Assembly (NCBI GenBank): GCA_964019165.1
Contig: OZ025276.1
Location: forward strand, 11,105,205-11,169,204
Source: Mastigias papua
Taxonomy: Eukaryota > Cnidaria > Scyphozoa > Rhizostomeae > Mastigiidae
DNA: 64,000 nucleotides
Direction of reading: 5' to 3'
Made by a program: the position numbers and the translations under genes. The number at the start of each line of letters is the position of its first letter. Positions within the stretch are counted from its first letter, which is position 1. The notes beneath the pieces were generated by a model. That model had not been told where the DNA came from and did no database searches. It was given only the letters and a program-made list of their open reading frames with translations. This document shows positions 14,601-23,971 of the stretch, piece after piece.

Positions 14601-15340
14601 CATACTTTTGACTTTGTCTTATTTGTTCTAGAGAATATATGGACCTCAGTTTTTTTGAGATTGTTCATAAGACTTTGCAAATCATTAGTGAAAGTAAACA
14701 AAGCTTGATTCCATTTTCGTTACTGATCCAACACACTAGAATATTGTTTGAGAAAGTAAAATATGGTATATCAGCAGAGAGAGATGATATGCCAAAGTTT
14801 ACAAATAAACTTGTTCATATTGCTGCTCAGATTATGTTGACTCTCCTAAAATCCAACTTGTGGAGGGAAGATCATTCTGGCATTGAAACATTAGAGGAAG
14901 TAGCGTGGCTGATAGAAGTTGTGTTAAATATGGTTTCAGACTGTGACGTTCTGGCAGAGACTGTCAATGTTTTATCTGATTCCATGAATGCTGCTATTTT
15001 GATATTCAAAGACCTGTCATTTTCAGACAAGGAACCCTCCAGGATAGCAAATCTAGTAGGGGAATGTGTGATTGCTTTGGTATCTCTAAATACAACTGAA
15101 GGTGACAAGCTGTCAAGAAAAACTACAAATTTGCGATCTGGGCTAAGGAGCTTGTTGAGTGTCCTCATGAAACATATATCTTCAGAGGGGAATATAACAG
15201 TAGATATATTAAAACCCATGTCCTCAAAGATGACACATACTTTTCGAACAAAAACAGAATCCTTCTGCGTCAGTAATTGGAAGATATATTTGGAAAACAT
15301 GGTTAATGAAGAACAGACCTGTAGTGAAGGTAATTCTTGA
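2664..15340 (+). CDS. URB1: URB1 (nucleolar pre-ribosomal-associated protein 1), multi-exon, N-terminus missing
   Basis: URB1 is a large helical-repeat nucleolar protein needed for 60S subunit assembly. The exons I can chain are: ~2664-2872, 3300-3553, 4158-5295, 5627-5718, 5946-5985, 6832-6904, 7020-7141, 7524-7585, 7708-7799, 7914-8048, 8537-8718, 9362-9472, 9978-10041, 10395-10557, 11009-11105, 11501-11661, 11894-12005, 12500-12750, 13689-13972, 14632-15340. All junctions have AG acceptors and GT donors and keep the reading frame. Recognition rests on the C-terminal NopRA1-like part: LMAAYGTSLSIFDQK (9362-9978), LMWGKRL and LYDHASVNEILESLDR (10395), YDPRFLFPVFSYIL (11009), then DCRRFIEHGCLAFTVSALSS and FREKNQVVVLLNALKNSI (11501-11894), which resemble vertebrate URB1 closely. 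The roughly 1,250 residues here are well short of the usual ~2,200, and no N-terminal Npa1 domain is seen, so the 5' exons should lie upstream. Least certain: the first exon boundary (in-frame ATG at 2701) and the exon 7914-8048. The last exon may end at its stop (15338-15340) or use a possible donor near 15331. Confidence 0.88.
6364..6655. repeat. Minisatellite of ATTGCAATG(GAT)n units, about 12 copies
   Basis: About twelve units of 22 or 25 bp, each ATTGCAATGG followed by three to five ATG/GAT triplets, in a URB1 intron (5986-6831). Unit lengths differ by whole GAT triplets, so two levels of slippage are combined. One unit carries a GGTG variant, and the last is a TTTCAATGG variant followed by ATTGCAACC. 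All reading frames on the minus strand stay open only because of this repetition; I do not read them as genes. Confidence 0.95.
9620..9930. repeat. Three tandem copies of a ~102-bp unit in a URB1 intron
   Basis: The block CTTGATCTTAATTACTG recurs at about 9624, 9726 and 9828 (third copy with one change), each followed by a TTTTTGATTGAATCRAGAAATCA segment, a CAAGATTTTTTCTTTGAT segment and a CCATTTGTA segment. The period is 102 bp. The array lies between the URB1 exons ending at 9472 and starting at 9978. A minus-strand open frame across it is a by-product of the repetition. Confidence 0.9.
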
Positions 15341-15531
15341 ATTCTAGAAGTTATTTGATAATACTCTATTTACATCAACATTCTGGTAAGTCCTATATAT
15401 ATAAAAAAGATGAGAACTGATAGTTCAAACTGATCTACATATTTTCATTAATGTCAATTAATATATTGCCTTCAAAGTTAATTTATCAGTTCTCAGCACA
15501 ATCTTTGATTTCTCAGATAGAGTTTATGTGC

Positions 15532-15586
15532 AATAAATAGCATTACACTATAACTAGAATATCATGTAAATAACAGCACCAATAAA
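15532..15586 (+). terminator. Candidate polyadenylation signals of URB1
   Basis: Two AATAAA hexamers (15532-15537 and 15581-15586) follow the URB1 stop codon by about 190 and 240 bp and precede the pirin stop codon, which is on the other strand at 15611. Placement is as expected for a short URB1 3' UTR in a tail-to-tail arrangement. Confidence 0.5.
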
Positions 15587-15610
15587 GTACTTAGCGTACA
15601 TTTGTTTAAT

Positions 15611-18070
15611 TCACTGATTGTAATATTTCCCAGTTTTTTTCTGCTGAGCAACTGCTTTTCTGGTTGTTTCATACCTTTCTTCTGACCCTTTGATACTGCC
15701 AAGTTTTCCACTTTGATAGTCAGCAAATGCCTGGTAGATCTCCTCCTGTGTATTCATAACAAAAGGGCCATGTCTGGCAATTGGCTCATTCAATGGAATA
15801 CCAGCTGCAATCATTACTTTCATATCCTCATGGTCAGAAGCACTGAGTGGGAACTTATCCCCTTTATCATCGAGAAGAGCAACCTTGGATTATACAAAAT
15901 ATGTCAATGGAGTTGTTTTAAGACCACAGGAGTGTAGCCTAAGGGGGTATGGGAGCCAGTTCCCCTCCACTTTTCATCAAAAATAACTGGTAAAGAGGAT
16001 TAAAGCTCTTTATTGCTAGTGGGGCTATGCTCCCAAATCCCCCCAATTTCCTGTCCCCCTACTCTATTTTCCTTAGTCATGCTGGAGACCATAGCCAACT
16101 AAGGCTTAAGTGTAATACAGCAATACAACCATAGTCCTTTATGATGCAACTTGAATTGAAAATAGCACTGCACCTCATAAGAATGGATGACAAATATTTC
16201 ATATATACTGACAAAGGATTGTATGTATACATGTTTATCTTCAGAAAGATATGCACTGACAATTTTTATCATAAATTTCATAAATTATCTACCTCACCTA
16301 TTACTCAAAATCATCTAAGTTAAGGTAACAACCATTAACACTAATATTTGTCATAGTCCTAATCAGGTTTTTTACAACCACGCCTATCATATTAGAACAA
16401 CTGTCATCACTCAAAAACCACAAAAAGTAGATAATTACATACATCACCCATTTTTGCTTGTTTTCCTTCAGAACCAAGTATCCCTGATCCATTCCAGACA
16501 TAGATAAAACAATTATGACCTTGAGGAATCCCAGCTTCAAATTTTTTACCAGCTTTGATGTGTATATCAAGATAAGTGATGGGTATTCGTGTTTCAATGT
16601 ATGCTTTTGTCCCTAGATATTCCCCAGCAATTATTTTCATTGTTCCGCTTCCATCTTAAAAAGTCAAATAGTCTACATTATCCATGAGACAGTTAATTAA
16701 ATCTTTATGTTCTTTTAAGTTTGAAGACTGCTGATGAATAATTAGTGATTTAAAGGGTGTGAAGTACCACAAGGTTTTAGTATCACACTTAATACATAAT
16801 TTTATTACATATCACTAAATGATATTTTTAACAAAATTTATGTAATATCTTTGCCAACCTGGTAACTGAATCACTGGAATCTTTTCTGGGGGAGTATCTT
16901 GATACCTTGGTTTAACCATCTTGTCCTTTGCAGGCAGATTCACCCATAACTGAAATCCTTCAAATAAACCCCCAGCTTTCCGAAATTTATCTGATGGCAT
17001 TTCACTGTGGACAACTCCTGATCCTGCTGTCATCCATTGAACCCAGCCAGGCCCCAAAATGCCAGAATTTCCTGCACTGTCCTGATGTGTATTTTCCCCT
17101 GGGGTGAAAATGCATGTTTGCATTCACTGATAATTCTTATGCTATTTACTCAAAAAAGCTAGAGCTTGTTGGTTGTAGAAACAGGAAGATTCTAGAGGAA
17201 AATATAATTTTGTGGTACTCCAGTCTCACAAAATAGATATTAATGTATGTGACATCTAGACATTTTGTGTCCAAGGAGACATTTAAAGATATGCCTGTTG
17301 AATGATAAAAAACTTAAGGTTTGAAGGTGAGAGTATAAACAGATTGTAAACAAGAGTATGCAAAAAACAAATGAATGAAGTTACTGCAAGTGAACTCTTA
17401 TTCAATTTGGTAGGAAATGAGCGTTTGTGTTCATGGATCAAGTAAATTGGCTCACAGCAATTAGTACTCTGCTCTCTTCTGCATCAGTTGGTTGCTGAAT
17501 AACTTTGAGACAATCCACAAAAATAAATGTATAACTGGAAAACTTGTGATCTGTTTGACCACAACAGAATTGCTACAAATCAAAAATCAAACAATCAAGT
17601 TACTTCTAGGGCAGTTCTATTATTTACATAGCAAAAAGTGTTTGCGCGTGAAGGAAATGTGTGAAAATTCATATGGCTGCCACTTCGATATACTTGCCAT
17701 GGATTATATACGTCACCGTTTCAAATCCACGATGAGGATGATCTGGGGCACCAACAGCCTCACCTGGACCGTACACAACCGGCCCTAAGTGATCGAGCAT
17801 AAGGAATGGGTCACAAACGTCAATTTTGTCACCGATTGGCCTGCGAACCATGAATCCTCCACCTTCTCGTTTCTGTCGAGATGTCTCGAACTGTTTTATT
17901 TTTCGTACGCTCGTCATTGTATTTGATGCAACTTGATGGGTATTTGCGCTACAACTAGATCGCAATGCACTGCCTGGATTCAATCCTCCTTTGTTGCAAT
18001 GCAATGTTAAAGCTGTATCCGTAATGATGAGCCAGCAAAAATACCTACAGAGTGGCTTTGTTTTGGACAT
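15611..18070 (-). CDS. PIR: Pirin (cupin-fold iron-binding nuclear protein / quercetinase family)
   Basis: Four exons: 18070-17698, 17098-16859, 16654-16443 and 15883-15611; phases join without a frameshift, giving about 365 residues. Pirin is a bicupin metalloprotein; family members act as a transcriptional cofactor or quercetin dioxygenase. Diagnostic segments are [67 protein letters not shown], and in the C-terminal cupin [20 protein letters not shown]. The four expected metal ligands are present: two His in HPH, and His and Glu in HSEM. The chosen ATG adds about 50 residues before the usual pirin start (a Met near residue 52, MTSVRKI, is an alternative); the extension begins with a hydrophobic [12 protein letters not shown] stretch that could be a targeting sequence. 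The first intron has a GC donor (G|GCAAGT). Head-to-head with the small gene at 18175 and tail-to-tail with URB1. Confidence 0.92.
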
Positions 18071-18174
18071 TGGTTTATTACTAGCGATTGATTCTGTATG
18101 TGAGACACAAGAGCAACATCAACAATGTTTTGGGCTCGAGGCCACAGTCAGTGTGTTTACTTCATTGAATCAAA
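18071..18174. promoter_or_regulatory. Short intergenic region, probable bidirectional promoter
   Basis: Only 104 bp separate the upstream-most pirin ATG (minus strand, 18070) from the ATG of the small membrane protein (plus strand, 18175). Transcription of both genes must start here or inside the annotated 5' ends. I see no TATA box. If pirin starts at the inner Met the gap widens by about 150 bp. Confidence 0.5.
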
Positions 18175-18573
18175 ATGGCGGATGACTTCAGTAGGGGAGA
18201 TGTATCCACCGACAATAGATCTGATGACGAAGAGAATAATTTGGAGAAACCAATGCCAAAACAGCTTACAACTATAGTTGGTAATATTATTGTCAAAGGT
18301 GCTAATAAAGCTGCCGGAGCTATGGAAGCGGGTGTAAGCTATGTTACACCAAATGTTTGGCCCGATGTGGACAATGTAGACAACCTTGTTAATGTATTAA
18401 CGATTTCAGGATATGCTGTCACTGCATTCAGTATCGTAGGTGCAACTTATTTTGTTGCAAAAACTATAAGGGAAGTATTTCAGTGGCGTAGCTGGATAAG
18501 GTACCGACGAAGCATTAGAACTACACGACAAAGGATGTCTGGCAATATAGATGGACGGAAAGCTGAAAAGTGA
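18175..18573 (+). CDS. Small single-pass membrane protein of unknown family, 132 aa
   Basis: An intronless frame starting with ATGGCGGATGAC, in a good context (AAAATGGCGG). I do not recognise the family. Visible: an acidic, Ser-rich N-terminus (about residues 1-27); a Gly/Ala-rich amphipathic segment (KGANKAAGAMEAGVSYV, about 42-58); one clear hydrophobic helix (NVLTISGYAVTAFSIVGATYF, about 73-93); and an Arg-rich C-terminal tail (WIRYRRSIRTTRQR). The positive charge after the helix suggests an N-out / C-in topology or an organelle-membrane anchor. It could be the first exon of a longer gene, but the frame ends in a stop and I see no donor that would extend it. It shares an upstream region with pirin. 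Confidence 0.6.
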   Translation: MADDFSRGDVSTDNRSDDEENNLEKPMPKQLTTIVGNIIVKGANKAAGAMEAGVSYVTPNVWPDVDNVDNLVNVLTISGYAVTAFSIVGATYFVAKTIREVFQWRSWIRYRRSIRTTRQRMSGNIDGRKAEK

Positions 18574-19084
18574 TTTAGATACTTATATGTATAACTATGT
18601 ATTTTGAATTCATATCTGTACCTTTGTAGGCTTTCATTTGCTACACAGTTACCATATATGTTGTAGAATATTGACATGTGACGAGTCTTTTATCCAAATA
18701 AGGCAATTTAAGGATAAGGAAGTTAATTTCAGGTGACAATGTGCGAGAAGACCTGTTTTTCATGCATCATCTAAAAATGCACAATTTAACAAAACACATT
18801 TACAGATACGATAGCATTGGGAGCGTGATAGGCATGGCTACCCTAAATGATCTTTTAATGTATAACAAAACAGATACTAAATACTATACCATAATACTGG
18901 TGGACCCTCCTTATAGAGAACTAGCTTGTGTCGACAGAATTTGAAATAGTACAGCTGTAAAATCGAAAATTTAATGTTCGCAAATTCAGTTATAGCCTTT
19001 AGTAACACAGAAATATTTACAATATCTTTTTTACTACATACATGAAGAGTAGTAGAGAAGGGTGAGAGATAAAGTTGGATTTAT

Positions 19085-19087
<3 letters not shown>

Positions 19088-19167
<80 letters not shown>

Positions 19168-19168
19168 T
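19088..19168. repeat. (AT)n microsatellite, about 80 bp
   Basis: Near-perfect alternating TA over about 80 bp with one TTTA interruption near 19155. It lies between the small membrane protein and the repeat-rich region. Confidence 0.98.
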
Positions 19169-21959
19169 ACACTGGAGTTACAAGAATTGGTCATGCCTTT
19201 GTTTTGAGTAAGTCATTTAACCGCAAATTAATATACTGAATAAATCCCATTAGTAGAAAGAGGTGACCTTCATACAGAGTGCCAATGATCATTTTAACAT
19301 TGAGCCACCCCCGCTGGATTGGAAACTGCAGAGTACAGAATTGCATTGACCTGGCCTTTATGTTTTTCTGAGCATAGTGACTTTGTTCAAAAAGTTTTGT
19401 ACAGAGATACATCATGTACTTGTTAATAAAGAAGAGCTACCATTCCACTTTAGTATTGCTTGTCACCCGTTTGCTTGGATCGTTGCTTCTAGTGCAAGCT
19501 GTTTCAGTATGTTTTTTAAACTGGCTTGGTTGGAGGTTAAAACTTTGTGCAACGATAGGCTCACCTGGTTTTTGATATACGTATCTGAGAGAAACCATTT
19601 GCTTTGGAATTGCCGTATCAATCAAGCTTGCCTCTATTTTCTTGAGTGATAGCAAATGCTATAGCTACACGACGTACTGTTTTCTAAGTATTTTTCCGCC
19701 GTATAAGCTATAGGGTCATAGATTTATTGTTTTAATGATGTGGAGATTTGTGGTCTATTCATACAAGTGTTGCAGGCCTTCTATTACTTGTAATTTTCCT
19801 AAATCTTGTTGAGAATCTCGTTAGCAGAAAGCCTAACGCACATAGCAGATCTTTGTCGCAGTGAAAATACATGACCCCCACACACAGCAAGATTTTTGCC
19901 GTAAAGCTTCTCCCGAAACTTATGCTGTTACCTCTTCCATCTTCTTTTGGCAGAAACTATACTTAAGTACGTGTTCCGAGAGGTGATTCTGATTGGTTGC
20001 CCGATTGGTTGACACATTCTAGTCTTGTCTTTAGTCCCTGCACACAGCAAGATCTTGGTATTTTATCGTCAGCAACGATGGAAAATATCATAGTTTGATA
20101 TCAAGGATCATCATCAGAGACAAAACAGTTTGATGTATGTTCCACCCGCACACAGCAGGTTTCTGTCGCCGGTGACAAAAGTCTGCCCTGTGCGCATGGC
20201 TTACAAGTAACTATCGGCGATGCAATAGGCCTCTTGATGTATCAATCTGTTTAAAAGGAACTCTTTTGCTAGGTACATTTTTTATCCATTTGCCATAGCA
20301 AGCAGTATTCAGTATGACGTTATCGTAATGTCTGGACATTAGATTGCTTTTGGTGAAAACAATGCCCTTCTATACGCAAGATGTGAATGAAATCCAACGC
20401 AACCGTGCAATTCAATATGGTTCCATCACATATGCATTGACAATACAGCACCAATTAGTATGGTGAAAGACTTGTGAATCAGAAAACAAGAAACCACGTT
20501 ATCTTATGAAACTTAATTGTTACAACTAAACTATCTTTCATCCTTCTCTAGAAGTATCAGATATAGCGACAAAAGAAACGTAGGGAAGCGTGAAAACCCA
20601 AAGCAACTTGTGGTTGCAACATTTCCTTGATTATCCAACTCATTTAAAGCAAAACCTTTTCAAACAAAATAGTTACGCGTCTTATCTTGAAAACTGAATT
20701 CATAGTAAAATGTGTATTGTAGCAGAGATCGTATCATTATAGCAAGCCTTTCTGCAAAATGAATACATCACCCGAATACGGGTGATTAAGAGTTGTTTGA
20801 CAGTAGTAATGAACTTGTAATCCAGAGTCAGATAATCGAGGGAGGACAGTATCATTCTTCTCCTCACTTTACCAGTACTAAATTTAAATAGCCTCTGAAC
20901 ATACCGTTAGAGAAAATATGGTTTAATATAGGCTGTAGTATTCACGGAATCTTTCACGCTTAAAGATTTCAAAGACGTTTTCCAATGCAAAAGCTCTTAC
21001 TACTAATTATACTTTTGAACCAAGTTCCGCAATTTGAAACAATTTTTGTTTCTATTCACTATCAGATTAGATATTTATGAGCTTTGGAGCTTAAGCAGTC
21101 TCGAGTTGTCGATGCAGCACATTTTTTAAATTGTATAGCTAACCTGGTTTGAACTTTGTACTCATAGTTTTTTTGACCAAGTTTTAGTGCTGTTGCCACT
21201 CAGGTAAACGTTAAATTAAGTGCGCGAAGAGCTCCCACGGTACTTGTAGAACTATGTGAACCGTGTGCTGCTAGAGAGAACAGTTAGAGCGTTTGCTGTA
21301 CTTGTGCAGCTTTTCTTCTTCTGGTAGAGCCTTTACATCAAAATCTTTCAAGTAAATCCCATTTGTGTATTTGCGTCGCGAGTTGAGAAAACATTTCTTA
21401 GCATGGTTTACGGTGTATAAACTATCAATAATTCACTTTATGTTATAACCTTTGGTGGGTAGGTGGACGGATGGGTGGAAAGATAAATGGATGGCAGGGT
21501 GAATCGATGGGTTCGACTTCGCCCTAACACTGGTGAAATCGAAACATTTAATGACCACAGGTTACGATTCATCCTGCCAATATTTTTACATTGCCGGCCT
21601 ACTTCGATTTAAAAGTATCAATTATTTTTGGGCTTAGGTGCAAGATTTCTAAAGAAATGAAAAGCCAATCGCACGTGTGTGGTGAAGAAGCAGCATTGAT
21701 GCTGTGGCGAAGTGGCGGTATCAGTGGTTAGGAATCAAGTAAGCAATACAACCAAGATAGTTTATACAAAATATATATACAATTCAACAACTCTACACAG
21801 CATAAGTTCTCAACACTAGTCTCGAATCCAGCCTTTTCCTCGTCTTTCTTTTCTTCGTATTTCTCTTCTCTATTCTCTTTCTACTCGGTTCTACTTTAGT
21901 TCTACTCCAATTCAACTAGGCAACTAGGAAGTTTTTAGGGTAGGGGTCTAATCAAGAAA

Positions 21960-22215
21960 ACAGGACATACTAAACTCTTTCTAAAAAAATGCAACTTGAA
22001 ATCATACCTTTCTGATTTAGAAGCAGAAGAAATCGTACAGGAAGTTTTAGGACTTCGTTACTTTCACGTGTAGCAAAGATTATGAGGAAGTTTGCTTAAC
22101 AGAGATACAATAAACAGTTTCCAAAAAGTCTCCAAGAAAAAGGGCACTTTTGCCTTTCTGATGAAAAAGGCAGGGGTCTAGACCCCTATAACACGACCCA
22201 TAGTTGCGCGCCTGA
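21960..22215. repeat. Interspersed repeat, copy 1 of 2
   Basis: Strongly similar in the same orientation to 32,830-33,075. Shared blocks include GATTTAGAAGCAGAAGAAAT, TTTAGGACTTCGTTACTTTC, ACGTGTAGCAAAGATTATGA, CAGTTTCCAAAAAGTCTCCA and a TAGTTGCGC(G/A)C block. Weaker similarity extends to about 21,740 (CAACAACCTGT / GCAACTAGG-like blocks). No terminal repeats or coding domains are recognised, so the class is open; it could be an LTR fragment or a non-autonomous element. Confidence 0.8.
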
Positions 22216-22328
22216 ACTCTACTCTATAACAGCGAAAACTGCGCACGTGACTAGTATTCCGCTCCAGACTCCTTCACAGTACCCAGCAGTCACACTCAGG
22301 AAAGAGTTAGCGTTGAGATTTATCCCTT

Positions 22329-23096
22329 CAGAGTCCAGAAAAGTCACGGCTCCACGGCTCTGAGCCGGAGGAAGATTTTGCTTTCTATGTCATATATGAG
22401 GAATGTTTAGTAGTTTGTATCTGTAGCAATTACATTTTTAGTTACTTTATCTTCCACTCCATTCATTCATTCATTGCGTGTTTTTCTACAACTCATTGCC
22501 ATCACTTCCTCTCCGCTAACACTAAACTAACATCACACTAACATTCTATTGCGTCATAACACCTTGCCCTTTTGTTAGGCCTATTTTTATACTAACTTTC
22601 CCTCAACACATTGTCTAGCCTTTCCTTTACCACATCGATTTTTGTTATTCCATCTTTATACGTAATTCCGGGGAGCAAATGTATATACCAATTCAATTTG
22701 TAAAAGAGTCAGTTGAAATTCACACTAGCGAGGATAACACACAAAAGAACATCTTTGAAATTTCCTTGTTTCAATCCTACAAGCGATAGTAAAGCCAAGA
22801 CTACATCGGGTGAGATCGAGCCTTTTAATTATACATAAAAATCTTTTATCAGATGTTTAGCCATTCTACAAAGTGATAATCAAGAATCACTAAATATCAA
22901 AAATCCAGTTTATGCAAAGTTTTCAGTTAATGTGACATCGGCTGTTAAAGGCACAGTTGTTCTACAGTGAAAATTCTCTGAGACATACACAATGCAGAGT
23001 TCAAGAACTTTGATGAGATTTGATTGTCTTAAAAGAGGAAAGTTAATGATGAAGATTTGACAGCTGGAGGGAGGTTGGAACTTTCTCTGGACTCTG
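22329..23096. mobile_element. hAT-type MITE (CAGAGTCCAG family), interrupted copy
   Basis: Same ends (CAGAGTCCAGAAAAGTCACG ... CTGGACTCTG) and interior as the intact 288-bp copy at 46,631-46,918. The flanks TATCCCTT / TATCCTCT look like a decayed 8-bp target duplication. The copy is split by about 470 bp of unrelated sequence (about 22,431-22,902), located between a GTATCTGTAGCAAT block and an AATCCAGTTTATGCAAAG block that are nearly adjacent in the intact copies. Confidence 0.85.
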
Positions 23097-23971
23097 TATC
23101 CTCTCAAGCTGGATAGTGGTTGTCACCTTCGGACCTCCCAAGATTACGTACCTTAGAATATTTTGCAAGTACTTTATGGGTCATTTACCTAACAGCTGCT
23201 CACTGGATTCATGCTTTGCATGTGCAAGTGAGTGTATCTTACGGTCTTAGTTTTACTTCTATATACACAGCCCAGTTTATATTTACTATCGTAGCGAATG
23301 TCTGCATCTAACATAATTGCGGCATTTGCCACCGATTAAAAGTGCCTTTTAAGGTATCCTCACAATACGGGACTATCTATTCAAATGTTGAATTAAATAA
23401 AACCTGGAAGTTAATAGCTTTTTTCTACAAATCCCTTATCGCAACCAGAATCTACATTCATCTACCGTCTGCGACGGTATATGGTCGGTTCTTTGTACTC
23501 TTTTCGAACTGCCTCTTTTATACGGGATGGTTTTCAGCATTTATCCTGTTCACGTGAATACTTCCTTCATGATGTTCATTTGTCTTAGATTGTGCCACAG
23601 TTGATATTCGGAATACTGTTGATAGATCAGAATATATGTTTCAAAAGTGATTTAATAGGTTTGCGAGAATTTAATTTTTTGAAATAATAGAAATTGGGCT
23701 AAAATTAGTATACATACTATGCAAACTCATTAATATCCTTTTGTACACTTGAGTCTGTTGTTTTTCTTTACTGTATCTATCCATTAGCTTCAACTTCATC
23801 CAACAACCCGAACAATAATGTCTCAGTGTTTACAGGCTTTGGGATACATTTAGTTACAACACTTTCGTATAATTTCTATGAAGATAAGCATCAAAGTTGC
23901 AGGTAATTTAATGATTTTGCGTTGAACTCCGCCCCTGACCATTTTGGGAAAACTATAGTGTGAAGACTTAC

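Larger units (their letters stand above)
18574..22320. other. Non-coding, repeat-rich interval
   Basis: No exon with family-like sequence is visible on either strand; the open frames are short and low-complexity. Contents: an (AT)n microsatellite at 19088-19168; several GCACACAGCAAGAT-like motifs (about 19880, 20040, 20150) around an imperfect palindrome at 20150-20210; and, from about 21,740, an interspersed repeat shared with 32.7-33.1 kb. Confidence 0.5.

Noticed and set aside
14872..15300. Minus-strand frame of 142 codons
   Set aside because: Antisense of the last large URB1 exon, whose sense frame is in phase with the upstream exons.
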